A stretch of 64,000 bases of DNA from Tritrichomonas musculus (lineage: Eukaryota > Parabasalia > Tritrichomonadida > Tritrichomonadidae): NCBI GenBank assembly GCA_039105265.1, contig JAPFFF010000019.1, forward strand, positions 1,830,501 to 1,894,500, given 5' to 3'. The notes under the pieces were generated by a model. That model had not been told where the DNA came from. It was given only the letters and a program-made list of their open reading frames with translations, and ran no database searches. The position numbers and the translations under genes are program-made. Shown one piece after another: positions 27,077-37,955 of this stretch (the stretch's first letter is position 1; each line of letters opens with the position of its first letter).

Positions 27077-27358
27077 AGTAGATACCCTAAGGGTGGCGTC
27101 TGATACTACGTATCATCTGCCCCCCTTAAGATGAAACTCCATACCTTTTGACATTTCTACATCATAGCACTTTCAATGTGAAACCTCATGTCACCACTTA
27201 ACACATCACCTCACGTTAAACTCATGTCACCACCTCATGTTATCACCTCACGTTAAACTCATGTCACCACCTCATGTCATCACCTCATGTCATCACCTCA
27301 TGTCACACGCCACATATCACGTCACACAACGGTTCACATAACGTGGTTCAACTGTAAA
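27077..27358 (+). repeat. Left terminal inverted repeat of M2 (282 bp)
   Basis: Matches the reverse complement of 41647-41967. The outer 140 bases are identical as read. The inner part is a minisatellite of CACCTCATGTCAT-like units whose number and order differ between ends. A short palindrome, GATACTACGTATC, lies near the tip (27103-27115). Confidence 0.92.
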
Positions 27359-27376
27359 GTGTTTAAGTAACATCAA

Positions 27377-28597
27377 ATGGCATACCGACGTGATGCTCCG
27401 CCAAGTGAAACAGTACCATTACCTATTGAAACAGTATATAATTCATCTAATGATTCACTATCATGTATAATAAATGGGAATGAATGTTACTTTACTAATG
27501 GTTCTAATCATTTTAATCGTATATATTTTAAGTATCCACCTGAATGGCTTACATCTGATGTAGGTGAGAAGATTATTGGTGTACGTAACATGAAAATCAC
27601 TGTAAAACCATCCATGCAATTAAACTTCACACTATACATTCGTAAATATAGAAAGGATAAATTCGATAATATGGCCAGTATGATTTACCCTCATGATAAT
27701 CCTAGTAATCTTGATGATGAACAGATACAAGACGTGGTTGATCGTTTGGATAGAGATGATTGTAGAGTATTCAAGATTGATTATTGTCACGACATATTTG
27801 ATAACCTAGATGATTTTATTGCAGATTTAATCGATACAATTAAAGATGAAAGCATATATGATAAACTTTACGATGATATAATCACAGCAACTAATGATGA
27901 TGATGAAGATGAGGCTGAATTTAAAGCTAGACAGATTGAATCAATTGAACAGTTGAATAAAGATAAGGATGATTACTATCTAATGTGTTTACGTAATGAT
28001 ATATCATTCTATCTCGACGTTGATAGTGACATAAATATAATTAAAGACATAGTTGATACAACATTACTAGTTTTCACTGGTAAAAATCCTGAATACTACA
28101 TTGATTTTATGATGACAGCTAGAAATGATGATGTTACATATAAAAAGCTCTATGAATGGGGTGATCTTGAAGATGAACCATTATATATTACCAAAGTGCA
28201 ACAAGATGAACTTGATTTTACTTACCACGATGATGGTACACCAAATGATAGGTTGGATTTCGATACATCATGTTATTTTGACCTTGATGATGATGACCGT
28301 GTTGATTTACATGATATAATTAAGTTTCATCGAGAATTATCATTCAAAAATGTAATGTTAACCCCTCAATGTGAAGTAGCTGCATCATTTGCCAGTCAAT
28401 CTAATCACAACCTCATTGGTAGAACCAACGAAATGTACACACCAATTAAATACTATAAGTTAAATGACAATGATGATAAATTCTGGATTGACTTTTATGA
28501 TAGAAATGAGATTACTGTTCCAGTTTCATTTAATGATCATCTTGTGTTTACAATCGATATGGTATTCTTACAGAATCGTAAGTTAATATATACTTAA
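27377..28597 (+). CDS. Candidate minor capsid (penton-like) protein of M2 (406 aa)
   Basis: Homologue of M1 22710-23711, sharing PLPIETVY, FKYPPEWL..VGEKIIGVR and the C-terminal block YTPIKYYKLND..DKFWIDFY...F.IDMVFLQ. It is longer than the M1 protein by about 70 residues, owing to very acidic Asp-rich inserts in the middle. The start follows CATCAA, 18 bases inside the inverted repeat, so its promoter must overlap the repeat. The structural role is inferred. Confidence 0.75.
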   Translation: MAYRRDAPPSETVPLPIETVYNSSNDSLSCIINGNECYFTNGSNHFNRIYFKYPPEWLTSDVGEKIIGVRNMKITVKPSMQLNFTLYIRKYRKDKFDNMASMIYPHDNPSNLDDEQIQDVVDRLDRDDCRVFKIDYCHDIFDNLDDFIADLIDTIKDESIYDKLYDDIITATNDDDEDEAEFKARQIESIEQLNKDKDDYYLMCLRNDISFYLDVDSDINIIKDIVDTTLLVFTGKNPEYYIDFMMTARNDDVTYKKLYEWGDLEDEPLYITKVQQDELDFTYHDDGTPNDRLDFDTSCYFDLDDDDRVDLHDIIKFHRELSFKNVMLTPQCEVAASFASQSNHNLIGRTNEMYTPIKYYKLNDNDDKFWIDFYDRNEITVPVSFNDHLVFTIDMVFLQNRKLIYT

Positions 28598-28623
28598 TAA
28601 CATTTTTACTTTGCATTGATCAA

Positions 28624-29721
28624 ATGAGTAGAGTCAAATTCAATACCATTGATGAAGTCTATGCTAAGTACCCCACCAAGTCCCTACCTAAGTTCAAACG
28701 CATAGCCAATCGTTATGGTTTCACTGATGATGAAGCTAAACACTATCTCAACACAATGGTTGTACACGATCAACACAAGCCAAAACCTAAGTTCATGCAT
28801 ATATATTCGAAGCTACCACATGCATTTCAAATGGACACGTTCATTGATCATAAAGCAGCAGGCCAACCTAACTACTTAATACTTATCAACATCAACACAC
28901 GTAAAGCATATGCTTATATGATACACGGTAAGGGTGCTAATGAAATACATAGAGCACTTAATGAGTTCATCAAAGTTGAACCTCAATGCAGAGCCATTAT
29001 GTCAGATGAGGATGCTGCTTATTTGTCCAACACAGTGATTGACTTCATGCAACAACATAACATCATATTTACAACCACAACCGATAACGATCATAACAAG
29101 CTTGGTATTATCAACCGCTTCATGAGAACAATACGTGATATGCGATTCAATCAACCAAAGCTAAGTGTACTACAGATAGTTGACTCATACAATGACATGC
29201 CACATGGTTCACTACATAACAAGTCACCCAATGATATCACTCAAGATGACGAGTTAACATACATACATGAGATGGAACATCAAGTTAATCCATATGATTT
29301 CAAACAAGGTGACAGAGTTAGGATAGTGTTTGATGCAAATCCATTCGTTAAACATCGTTCGAACCTATCTAAAGTTGCATACACAGTTGATTCTAATGAT
29401 GGTAACCAATTCTTGATACGATCTACAGATGGATCTGTCAATACAATGCCAGGTTACAAACTCGTTAAAGCAGCTAACAACATTCCATTAGCAACCACAC
29501 TTGATGATGGCAAACGTGGTGTGGTTAAATCAATCACATCATATAACAAATCAAAAGACACATACAATATCATATATGATCTAGGCAATGGTTCAACAAT
29601 GAAAGACACTATCCCATCTAAGAACATGCGTGAAGGTCACCCAACTAAGCTCTCAACAATGGAACGACAGTACTGGCTTAAACGTAAGACCATACCAGAT
29701 CACATTAAGAAGTTCATCTAA
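28624..29721 (+). CDS. int: Retroviral-type (Maverick c-) integrase of M2 (365 aa)
   Basis: Open full-length homologue of the M1 integrase. Asp71 (QMDTF) and Asp128 (MSDED) are kept at identical residue numbers. Asn164 (GIINRFMRT) again takes the place expected for the catalytic Glu 35 residues after Asp128. The C-terminal SH3-like region (QGDRVRIVFDANPFVKHRS) is present. The start follows GATCAA. The intact frame suggests that the element could still be inserted by its own integrase. Confidence 0.93.
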   Translation: MSRVKFNTIDEVYAKYPTKSLPKFKRIANRYGFTDDEAKHYLNTMVVHDQHKPKPKFMHIYSKLPHAFQMDTFIDHKAAGQPNYLILININTRKAYAYMIHGKGANEIHRALNEFIKVEPQCRAIMSDEDAAYLSNTVIDFMQQHNIIFTTTTDNDHNKLGIINRFMRTIRDMRFNQPKLSVLQIVDSYNDMPHGSLHNKSPNDITQDDELTYIHEMEHQVNPYDFKQGDRVRIVFDANPFVKHRSNLSKVAYTVDSNDGNQFLIRSTDGSVNTMPGYKLVKAANNIPLATTLDDGKRGVVKSITSYNKSKDTYNIIYDLGNGSTMKDTIPSKNMREGHPTKLSTMERQYWLKRKTIPDHIKKFI

Positions 29722-29727
29722 TATCAA

Positions 29728-30591
29728 ATGAGTCAACATAAAAACGTTATGAATGAAGTTAAACATCTTATTCAAGAGTCGTTACGTAAAAACCAACGTG
29801 ATATTGAGATGGCATTGATTAAACCACTAAGTGAAGAGTATCCATTCTCATCAAATGGTATCTACTTTTTAATTGGTAAGATGGGCGCTGGTAAATCATT
29901 CTGGATATGGTCACACATCATGATAACTGAACGACTATTTGCTAAGCCATACTATAGTAAGATCATCTTCTGTTCAACGTCGGGTAAACTTGATAAGACA
30001 GCTGAAGTACTATCCAAAAACGTTAAGACACCCATTGAATACATCAAAGAAGAACATCTATTGCCATATCTCAAGCGTCATCTCAAACGCAAGCTCAAGT
30101 ACTATGCTATGGTTAAACATGTGTTATCAAAAATGGTTGACACCAATGAGGAGATGGCAAGAATCATTTCAAAGCATTCATTAAGTGAGATTGAAGATAG
30201 GATTGCATACATAGCAAATAAGCTAGTTAAATATCAAACAGCTTCATACTCATACAACACACTGCTGGTTCTTGATGATGCAGCTGGATCACCACTACTT
30301 AAGAATGGCAACAGTGAACTATGTCGTTTACTTACCAAGACACGTCACTACAACTTAACCTGCATCATTGCAGTGCAAACACTTCGATTCGTTCATCTCA
30401 ACGTTAAACGTTTAGCTACTGACATCATATGCTATAGTGGCTTCAGTAAAGAGGATTTCACATCAATGCTACAGCAAACACCTAACAATCTTGACATCAA
30501 ATCAACTACAAAAGCATACCTCAATCATAAAGGCCAACATGATAAATTCATAATCAATATCACATCCAATCAATCACACTTTGAAGTTTAA
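29728..30591 (+). CDS. Genome-packaging ATPase of M2 (287 aa)
   Basis: Homologue of the M1 ATPase with Walker A GKMGAGKS at 50-57 and Walker B LLVLDD at 179-184, and the conserved TKTRHYNLTCIIAVQT. Begins 6 bases after the integrase stop, behind ATATCAA. The frame is intact. Confidence 0.93.
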   Translation: MSQHKNVMNEVKHLIQESLRKNQRDIEMALIKPLSEEYPFSSNGIYFLIGKMGAGKSFWIWSHIMITERLFAKPYYSKIIFCSTSGKLDKTAEVLSKNVKTPIEYIKEEHLLPYLKRHLKRKLKYYAMVKHVLSKMVDTNEEMARIISKHSLSEIEDRIAYIANKLVKYQTASYSYNTLLVLDDAAGSPLLKNGNSELCRLLTKTRHYNLTCIIAVQTLRFVHLNVKRLATDIICYSGFSKEDFTSMLQQTPNNLDIKSTTKAYLNHKGQHDKFIINITSNQSHFEV

Positions 30592-30603
30592 CGAATTACA
30601 AAC

Positions 30604-31008
30604 ATGGGATTCAAAAGTTTCATTACCAGTGGATGGAACAGGTTAAAAAGTGATATTCATCAAGGATTGATTGGTGCAAAGAATGCAGCTCACCGCATAT
30701 GGAACGCTACTAAGAAGGGATTGGTTGGTGCAAAGAACTATGCTATGAACAACCCTAAAGCAGTTGGCAATATACTACATGCTATCACACCATTTGCAAC
30801 AGCATTCAATCCAACGTTAGGTGCAATCACTACAGCAGGTGCCAATATATTCAGTCACATGCCAAAGGGGTCGGTCACAGATAAGCTAGTTAAAATCAGT
30901 GAACAGTTTGCACGTGGTGAGTTGAAACCAAGTGGATCGCCATCAGCACAAGCAGCAGCTGACTCACGTAAGAGAACACACAACGCAGTACCATTTAGAA
31001 GTGTTTAA
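30604..31008 (+). CDS. Small membrane-active-like/pX-like protein of M2 (134 aa)
   Basis: Position equivalent of M1 20198-20653. Both begin MG(F/I)K and have an Ala/Gly-rich hydrophobic middle (here LHAITPFATAF ... LGAITTAGANIF) and a basic end (DSRKRTHNAVPFRS). A repeated GAKNAAHRIWNATKKG / GAKNYAM pattern gives an amphipathic N-terminus. Probably a minor core or membrane-disrupting capsid protein; there is no firm family match. Confidence 0.65.
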   Translation: MGFKSFITSGWNRLKSDIHQGLIGAKNAAHRIWNATKKGLVGAKNYAMNNPKAVGNILHAITPFATAFNPTLGAITTAGANIFSHMPKGSVTDKLVKISEQFARGELKPSGSPSAQAAADSRKRTHNAVPFRSV

Positions 31009-31018
31009 CGAGGTGTAA

Positions 31019-31234
31019 ATGAGTTTCAACACAAGAACTAATGCATATAGATCGAACAATTCAGTTATCGTATCTGGACCTGGTACGATGTATAATGAAG
31101 TAACTAGACCTAGATCAAATACCAAACAATATTATGCTAATACTAACACACATGATGTAACCGCACCATATATAAAGTCAAGTAATAGTCGCAAATCAAA
31201 GTCAAGTAATAAACGCAAATCATCACGTAAGTGA
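31019..31234 (+). CDS. Small basic protein, MYNEVT family (71 aa)
   Basis: Related to the M1 144-residue protein through GTMYNEVT and ANTNTHDVTAPYI. The C-terminus is a Ser/Lys/Arg-rich tail (SSNSRKSKSSNKRKSSRK), which could bind DNA. It lies upstream of the capsid gene here but downstream of it in M1. Start behind GGTGTAA. Confidence 0.65.
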   Translation: MSFNTRTNAYRSNNSVIVSGPGTMYNEVTRPRSNTKQYYANTNTHDVTAPYIKSSNSRKSKSSNKRKSSRK

Positions 31235-31267
31235 ACATTATTGACTTTTTATTTTTGTTTATTTCAA

Positions 31268-31960
31268 ATGTCCAAATATGTTACTGGCATGAAACGCAAT
31301 CAGATCATTCAACGTTGGTTGCAAGGCATTGATGATGAACAATATGAAGTGTTCCCTACTAAGAAAGAGGGTAAGTATATCGTTAAGCTAAGAACACAAC
31401 CACTCATTCATAGAGATAAATCATCAGACAACCTCAATGAAATGGTTGAATCAAGTGATAATTCAAATGATCACTCAAGTGCTCTCTCAAATGCTCACTC
31501 AATTGGTAACTGTATCAGAGATGCAGCTGCTGGCAAAGCTAGTAACTCAAGTGATGAACCACCATCACAACATGAAGAAGCACAACCTACGCATACACCA
31601 ACACACATACCTAATAGAGTCAAACAACATTCAACACAACGTACAACATCAACACCACATCAAGTTGCCACACATGATACAACCATTAACTTAGAGATAC
31701 TTGAACAGCTACGTTCATTAGGTGAAGAGCTACGTAATGATCGCTTCAAGCGTGAACAAAAGCAATACATCAAGCATGTTGTTAATAAAGAATTATCAAA
31801 GCCACGCATAAGAAGTAAGTACGTACCTGATCTATTACCAACTGATGATATACATGACCCACCACATGAATCACCACATGACCCATCTCATGACCCACCA
31901 CAAGAACCACCTGATGTCATTGAATCAACACCATCGTTTAGATCGCGCATACGAAGATAG
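31268..31960 (+). CDS. Conserved capsid-block protein of M2 (230 aa)
   Basis: The ATG at 31268 follows TTTCAA and gives MSKYVTGMKRNQIIQRWL, matching the M1 183-residue protein. A variable Ser/Asn/His-rich middle is followed by the conserved LEQLRSLGEELRNDRFKREQ and a Pro/His-rich tail with repeated HDPPHE-type units. It is placed directly before the capsid gene as in M1. Confidence 0.75.
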   Translation: MSKYVTGMKRNQIIQRWLQGIDDEQYEVFPTKKEGKYIVKLRTQPLIHRDKSSDNLNEMVESSDNSNDHSSALSNAHSIGNCIRDAAAGKASNSSDEPPSQHEEAQPTHTPTHIPNRVKQHSTQRTTSTPHQVATHDTTINLEILEQLRSLGEELRNDRFKREQKQYIKHVVNKELSKPRIRSKYVPDLLPTDDIHDPPHESPHDPSHDPPQEPPDVIESTPSFRSRIRR

Positions 31961-31995
31961 CTTATGTAATACATTCGTATTTTTAATACATCCAA

Positions 31996-33611
31996 ATGAC
32001 ATTCAACACAGAAGTCCTACACAAGACATCAGCTGAAGTTAACACTCAAGTTGCAAGCTACTTTGATGTAGTTGATAATGCTATTGCCATGTCAGATACC
32101 AACAAGAAGTACGTCATCGATGCACAAGCTTCATACAGTCCATCTGCACCAATCCATGCAGGGTCATTCACCACATTCATCATCAGTCCAACATGTGATA
32201 ACACTGCAGATATATATAATGGCTTCATCAAAGCGAAGATGAGACTTAGTGGTACGTTATCGATTGCATTACAATCTGACTTAAGTAATGTTGATAACCA
32301 TGCTTTTAATGGTATATGGATTGGCTTTAAAGATGCTATGGATGCTGTTGAAAAATATGAGATCCTCGCTAATGGCATATCAATTTACACTCAAAACTTC
32401 GGTCCAGAAGAATCATTCTTAACTGCATGTGGTGATAACGAAGCAAGTAAACGAGGTGATGTCTACTCTAAAGCCCGTCATAAGGATATATTCAAACACA
32501 AATTTGATCAAGCACGTTGTGGTTTCTTCGTTAAACTTGCTAATGGTGGTAATGCAATCGATAACATTGACATACCACTTAAGATTGACTTACGTCGTTT
32601 CTTACCATTGAGCAACATTAAATATCTACCTGCATTCGCTGGTAAGCTTGAACTCAAGATTATGTTTGGTATACAAGGTCTTGTATATTGTCCAGTTGGT
32701 ATATCAGATCAGTTGATTAATGATGTAAACAACTACAAAGCATTAACTGAATTACCACCAATCACTAATGAGTTTACTCAAGCTGGCATTCAATGCACTA
32801 TATGGATTAACAAAGACGGTAATGATGCGCATAAGCTCGTTGCAGGTAACACTACATTCATACCAAGTCGAACATATGAAGTTACTGATTGCTATAGTGT
32901 CATACCTAACTTCGGCATCGACAACGATATATATCAAGCGCTTGTTCAACGTTACACTCAACAGGAACTCATCTTTCCAACGCAGATACTCACATTCACA
33001 ACGATGAGTAAGCAATTAACTGCTGGTCATTGTTCATCAACTCAAACAATCACACCACGATTTGTTGATTCAATCTTCTTTCTGTTTCCATTTAATGCAA
33101 CACAGCATACTATATTTAAGAATCCACTGTTTACCAACTTCCAACTGCGATGTGGTGGTTATGGCGTAGTACCAACCATTCCATTTGCAACGAATGGTAG
33201 TGATCCAATGTTCATTGAACTATGTCAGAACGCTATGAATGTTAACGGTGAACAAACAGGTTTTAATAAAGAGGTCGTTCAATCATTAGTTAATACACGA
33301 CCTTATGATGAATCAATTGGTAGAGTCAGCTATGATCGTACATCATTCTTCATTGGGTTACCAACTGAGACAGATAACACCTTCCAACAAGGTCAAACAT
33401 CAAACACGCCAATTACATATGAAATAGTATGTGACTTTCTAATCAAGTACGTAATATTGATAACAATGGTGATGTAGCAAACGCATATATCAACAACACA
33501 ACACCACCATTAATGGCATTGTTACAAGACACCGTTATATCAATTCATGTTCAACCCAATGGTATGCCACCTGTTGTTGAGATGGGTTCGTATGACATTA
33601 CAAGCAGATAA
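31996..33611 (+). pseudogene. mcp: Major capsid protein of M2, frameshifted near the 3' end
   Basis: The main frame (31996-33477, 493 residues) aligns with the M1 capsid over nearly its full length. At about 33430-33442 the reading frame changes. The last 55-60 residues, including the conserved QPNGMPPVVEMGSYDIT end, are encoded in another frame that runs to the TAA at 33609-33611. The listed frame instead ends after some 20 unrelated residues. Either the gene is broken by a small indel, or there is a sequencing error in the short T run there. Without the terminal strands the capsid protein would probably not assemble. Confidence 0.85.
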
Positions 33612-33670
33612 ATGAATTAACTAAATCACATCATCATTTTTAACATTAATCACTGTTTGCTTTGATTCAA

Positions 33671-33859
33671 ATGTCATCACATAGTGTTCAAGTCATGTCG
33701 TACAAACAACATGTAACTAAGCAACAACCCATCACACAACCTAAGTTCAAGCACCCAGCTACACATCATAAAGAGAACCTATCAGCAGTTGATGGGAAAG
33801 CTAATAAGGTTAATGCAAAGCAATTAATACTGTATAAAGATGATGTCAACTCATATTAA
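33671..33859 (+). CDS. Small hypothetical M2 protein (62 aa)
   Basis: ATG at 33671 behind GATTCAA, the same leader as other M2 genes, giving MSSHSVQVMSYKQHVTK. Rich in Lys, Gln, Thr and His. It occupies the place of the M1 144/148-residue genes between capsid and the conserved 173-residue gene, but no sequence match is visible. Confidence 0.5.
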   Translation: MSSHSVQVMSYKQHVTKQQPITQPKFKHPATHHKENLSAVDGKANKVNAKQLILYKDDVNSY

Positions 33860-33924
33860 CTTAACGAAACATCATGAGTGTATTAACTTAACAGATTGTG
33901 TAAAAATGATTTTGTTTAATTCAA

Positions 33925-34446
33925 ATGATTAAGAAGCGACCACTAAACAATGGTGTAAAAGCAAACGTCAGTCTTGAGCCAGCAGCTGCAGCACAATCAA
34001 ACAACAATATTAACAACAACATATTCATCAACAAGCGTGATGATGGTAAAGAAGATATCGTTATCACACGTGAAGTTCAACTCGATACACCACACGATAG
34101 TATTGATGTTGATGTTAAGGTACTCATACTTGAAACGTATGCTAAGATACTACTTGACAATGACAAGGCATTGATCAGCAATCTCATCAGCAAGCGCACT
34201 ATCATCGTACCACAGCAAGCATTAGCAGCAATCATCAAGGCAGTCACTCATGGTGAGGTTGAGATATATGTCGATGACAACCCTGGTTGTTGTGTAGGTA
34301 AAGCATCGCCCATTCAAAAGGTAGACGCCATTAAGATAATCAAAGATAATGGTGAGATTGTCACTGACTTCAAACAGGTCTACAATAAAGAGTTCAATGA
34401 TCTTGTTAATGTTTATCACTTATGTTTGAAGTATGTTGTTGTATAA
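33925..34446 (+). CDS. Conserved Maverick protein of M2 (173 aa)
   Basis: Homologue of M1 16420-16944 with intact frame. Begins MIKKRPLNNGVKANVSLEP and keeps INKRDDGKEDIVITR, the GCC segment, KVDAIKIIKDNGE and the C-terminal KQVYNKEFNDLVN. Start behind AATTCAA. The function is unknown. It is one of the best conserved proteins of the pair, better than the MYNE(A/V)T or pX-like proteins. Confidence 0.8.
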   Translation: MIKKRPLNNGVKANVSLEPAAAAQSNNNINNNIFINKRDDGKEDIVITREVQLDTPHDSIDVDVKVLILETYAKILLDNDKALISNLISKRTIIVPQQALAAIIKAVTHGEVEIYVDDNPGCCVGKASPIQKVDAIKIIKDNGEIVTDFKQVYNKEFNDLVNVYHLCLKYVVV

Positions 34447-34469
34447 AAACATAGGAGTTATTTTTATGT

Positions 34470-37400
34470 TCACAACAATGTATGTATTTCATTCTTAGTG
34501 TTATCTTCAGCTAAGATACCATTTGATGTAAAGAATGTTGTATTGATCAATATGTAATTAACTGTTGCATTGATCATGAGATTGCTACTACTTAATGGAA
34601 ATTCAATATTGTTTAACCAGATCTTAGTTGGTTCACATTGATATTCATACTTAGGCGTATTATTAACATTGAATGATATATCGATTTTGATTTCCTTTTT
34701 ACTAGCAACATTATCTTTGACTTCGTTGTAAGTCAAATAGAGTGTTCCTTCATATGCATCAAGTTGTTTCTCGAATTGATAATGAATGGTATTACTATTC
34801 GTTACATTGAATGTGTACTTGATTCGTGTTAAGCTATTCACCAATGCATCTAACCTAGCTCTTAATGATTCATTCTCCTGCTGTAGATTTGTTACTATAT
34901 AAGATAGATCTTGATAAGATTTAGCATACGAATCCAACTCGCTCTTCAATGCATATCCATCGAGATCATCTATAGTAACATAATCATCTGGCATATCACT
35001 CTTCAACATGTACTCATTCAATGTTGACGTTAACTGTGATGTTGTAACATGATTGGTTGGTATCTCACTCTTCAATGCTATTTTATCATGCTTCAATATT
35101 TTTTCCGCTAATATTAATTTGGTATCAAAATAGTCTGCCCCGTTATCGATGTAAAAGCATAGACCATTACTATCGCTTTTATAATAGGTCAAGTAATAGG
35201 TTGTTCCATCAATTTCAAAATCGACATTAACATCTCCATCTTCAGTAATAACACCATTATAGTCAAACATATAATCAAACACTTTTACAAAGCCATCGTT
35301 ATTTGATATTGTTCCAACAAGGTGAATTCCACTAGTTAATATTATTTTGACTTCCCACGATCCTGAACTATCTTGTACGTTTTCAAATGGCACATCGACA
35401 GCATCTTTATATATCAAATCTGTCTTTAATCGATAATTAGATAAATCATCCATGTTAATCATATTGTTTTTTAATTCATCCAACGCTGTGTTAACTTCAT
35501 CAACAGTTGTTAAGTCATTCAACGTTTTAGCAAGTGACTCATCGTTCAACTCAAGTTGAGCACGTAATGAATCAATACTTTTATTCACTGCGTCAATGTC
35601 ACATGTATATACTAAATCATTCGTTGTGAGTGTCAATTGTCTAACCGATGTGTTTTCTTTAACAGTTATGCTTGTGACCTGTACGTTGTGTGGGTTGTTA
35701 ATCGTAATGACGTTACCACTCATCGTTGCCGCTGGAAATGTATCTGTACCATTGAACTCAGCTATTGCATCATCCACAATGTTGATTGTAATATATTGTT
35801 CATCATAGTCAATGTCATTGAACTCGCTAATCGTTCTAACCATGAGTTTGACTTTAAGTACACCACTTGTGATTGTGTCTTCAGCTATGAGTTGAATCGT
35901 TTTACCATCAACCTTACCAACAACATCAATGGTATCATTACGTGCTAACTCATTCTTGTTAACATAACCATCCATCTGTACAGATACATCACTGATTGCA
36001 TTTACCAGTGCTTTGATGGTTGGTTTGAGTGTATGTCTGAATCGTTTACACATGTCCATTGTTGATGTCAATGTCATTGCCACTTTAGATGGATCATCGA
36101 GTTCATCACTGAAGTTCATCTCTGTTACTGGTATGTATTCTTCATCACACCATTGAGCTATCTTAGTAAGCTTGTCATGAGTGCTAACTTGAGGTTCATC
36201 ATGAGTTACATCGTTAGTTACACTTAACGTTACCGTCTTAGCACCACTAACTAAATCACCGAAGAATATATCAGCGCCAATATCAGGTAGTTCATCAGTC
36301 AGCTTACCTACCATGCCATCCAATACATCAGCACCAACATCACTAGCTTTAGTTATGGTGTTAACTAACTCACGACCACCTGATTTGACAGTTGAACCAA
36401 CACCCTTCGTTGCAAATGATAATGCCTTACCAGCAACACCTATGCCAGTCGCACCTAACACACAACCAACAGCACCTAACGCAATACCAACATTAGCTTT
36501 CATATCAATCTTATCAACTTCCTTCTCAAGGTATTTAGTCTTAGCTTGTTGGTCAGTCATCTGCGAGCCAAGTGCATCAACCTTAGATTGCACCTCCTTA
36601 ACATCATACGATACTACATCAACGTTGTTAGTGACGAGATTCAAGTCAGATCTCATTGTAGTGATGTTGTCTGCAGTGATTATCTTCGATGATGTAATGT
36701 TGAAGTCAGTGTAGAGTGTTGTAGCTGAGTTTGGATTAGGTGACACTTCATAGAACTGTTGCTTGATGATGTATTCGAATGCATTTGTAGATGGATCCCA
36801 ATTAACTTCATCAATAGGATCAGTGTAATCATGACGAAGATATAATGCAATATCACGTGGTGTTAAGCCATCATCATTGCTGGTTTGAGTGGGTGTCTTA
36901 CTCCAAACATATGCCACTCTTTCGACTGTATCAAGTGCTCCACTTAAATCAACGTATCCTCTATCATATACATCATTTTTATTATGAACTTCACCGACTG
37001 TGAATGATAACCTCATGGTATGCTCTTGATGTGGCAACGTCAAGTCAAGGTATAGTAATTCAATGTCGCTTACTTTGAGTGTCGATGTTGAGTAATTATT
37101 ATATGTACAACTCATTGCAACCAAATCATAACCATCCATCGTTGCACCATTGAGTATAAATGAATAGCCAATTTTGAGTTCATACTCAGACGCATTAACC
37201 AATCTACCATCACGCAACTTAATCAGGACCTCATACTTACCATCATTACGGCATGTGTTGAGTAGTGAATATGCTAAGCCATGTGTTTTGTCTTCAGGTA
37301 TTGCTCTGTAATTCAACGTATCACACTTGACTGCAACCATCCAACCAGTTGAACCATAGTTATCTTCCTTAGGATCACGTGTTTTACACTTGCTGATGAC

Positions 37401-37955
37401 CTTGCTTTGGAACCTACCTTGAATACTGTCACCAACCCACTTGTTACCATCCCATGTCAATGCCCATGTGTTGCCAAAGAAGTACTCACTAAATTTGAAT
37501 GTTAAGTTGGTTGGTATGTCATACGTTGATGGTATCTTATACACCATTCGATAACACTCACATTCATACTCAAGTTGTTCATTCGCAAACATGTCAGTGT
37601 ATTTAACATGTTCATCATAGTCAATCATTGATGGTCGATAGAAGTAATATGTGTCAGAGCGTTGTAACTTCAATGCATTAGTTGCATCTATGATGTCACA
37701 CTTGATGGTTGGCTTGCATGATACCAATGCATCAGTTGAGAGTAGGTTATGAATCACTATGTCACCATTCAAGAAGCGTATGTATGGTTCAATGTTGAAG
37801 TCAGTTGCAAACATTATCTCAGGATCATCTCGTTTGCGTGTTGAGTATGTGCAACAATCACGTGCTACGTTGTGTGTCAACTCTGGGCAGATGAACTTAC
37901 CGTCTTTAGCTGATATGATGAAGTCATTTAAGATGTTGCCTTGCCAATCGAATAA
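34470..37955 (-). pseudogene. Fibre-like protein of M2, 3' part after an in-frame stop
   Basis: Homologue of the M1 866-residue protein A, sharing LTWDGNKWVGDSIQG, FYEVSPNP ... TDFNITSSKIITADN ... MRSDLNLVTNNVDV, a Gly/Ala hydrophobic segment and an AQWCDEEY module. A longer C-terminus follows with coiled coils. The open frame from an internal Met runs 34470-37880 (1136 residues). The coding match continues upstream in the same frame to a TAA at 37956-37958, then into the next piece. So one nonsense codon divides the gene. Translation from the internal Met is possible but would lack the N-terminal module. Confidence 0.75.
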
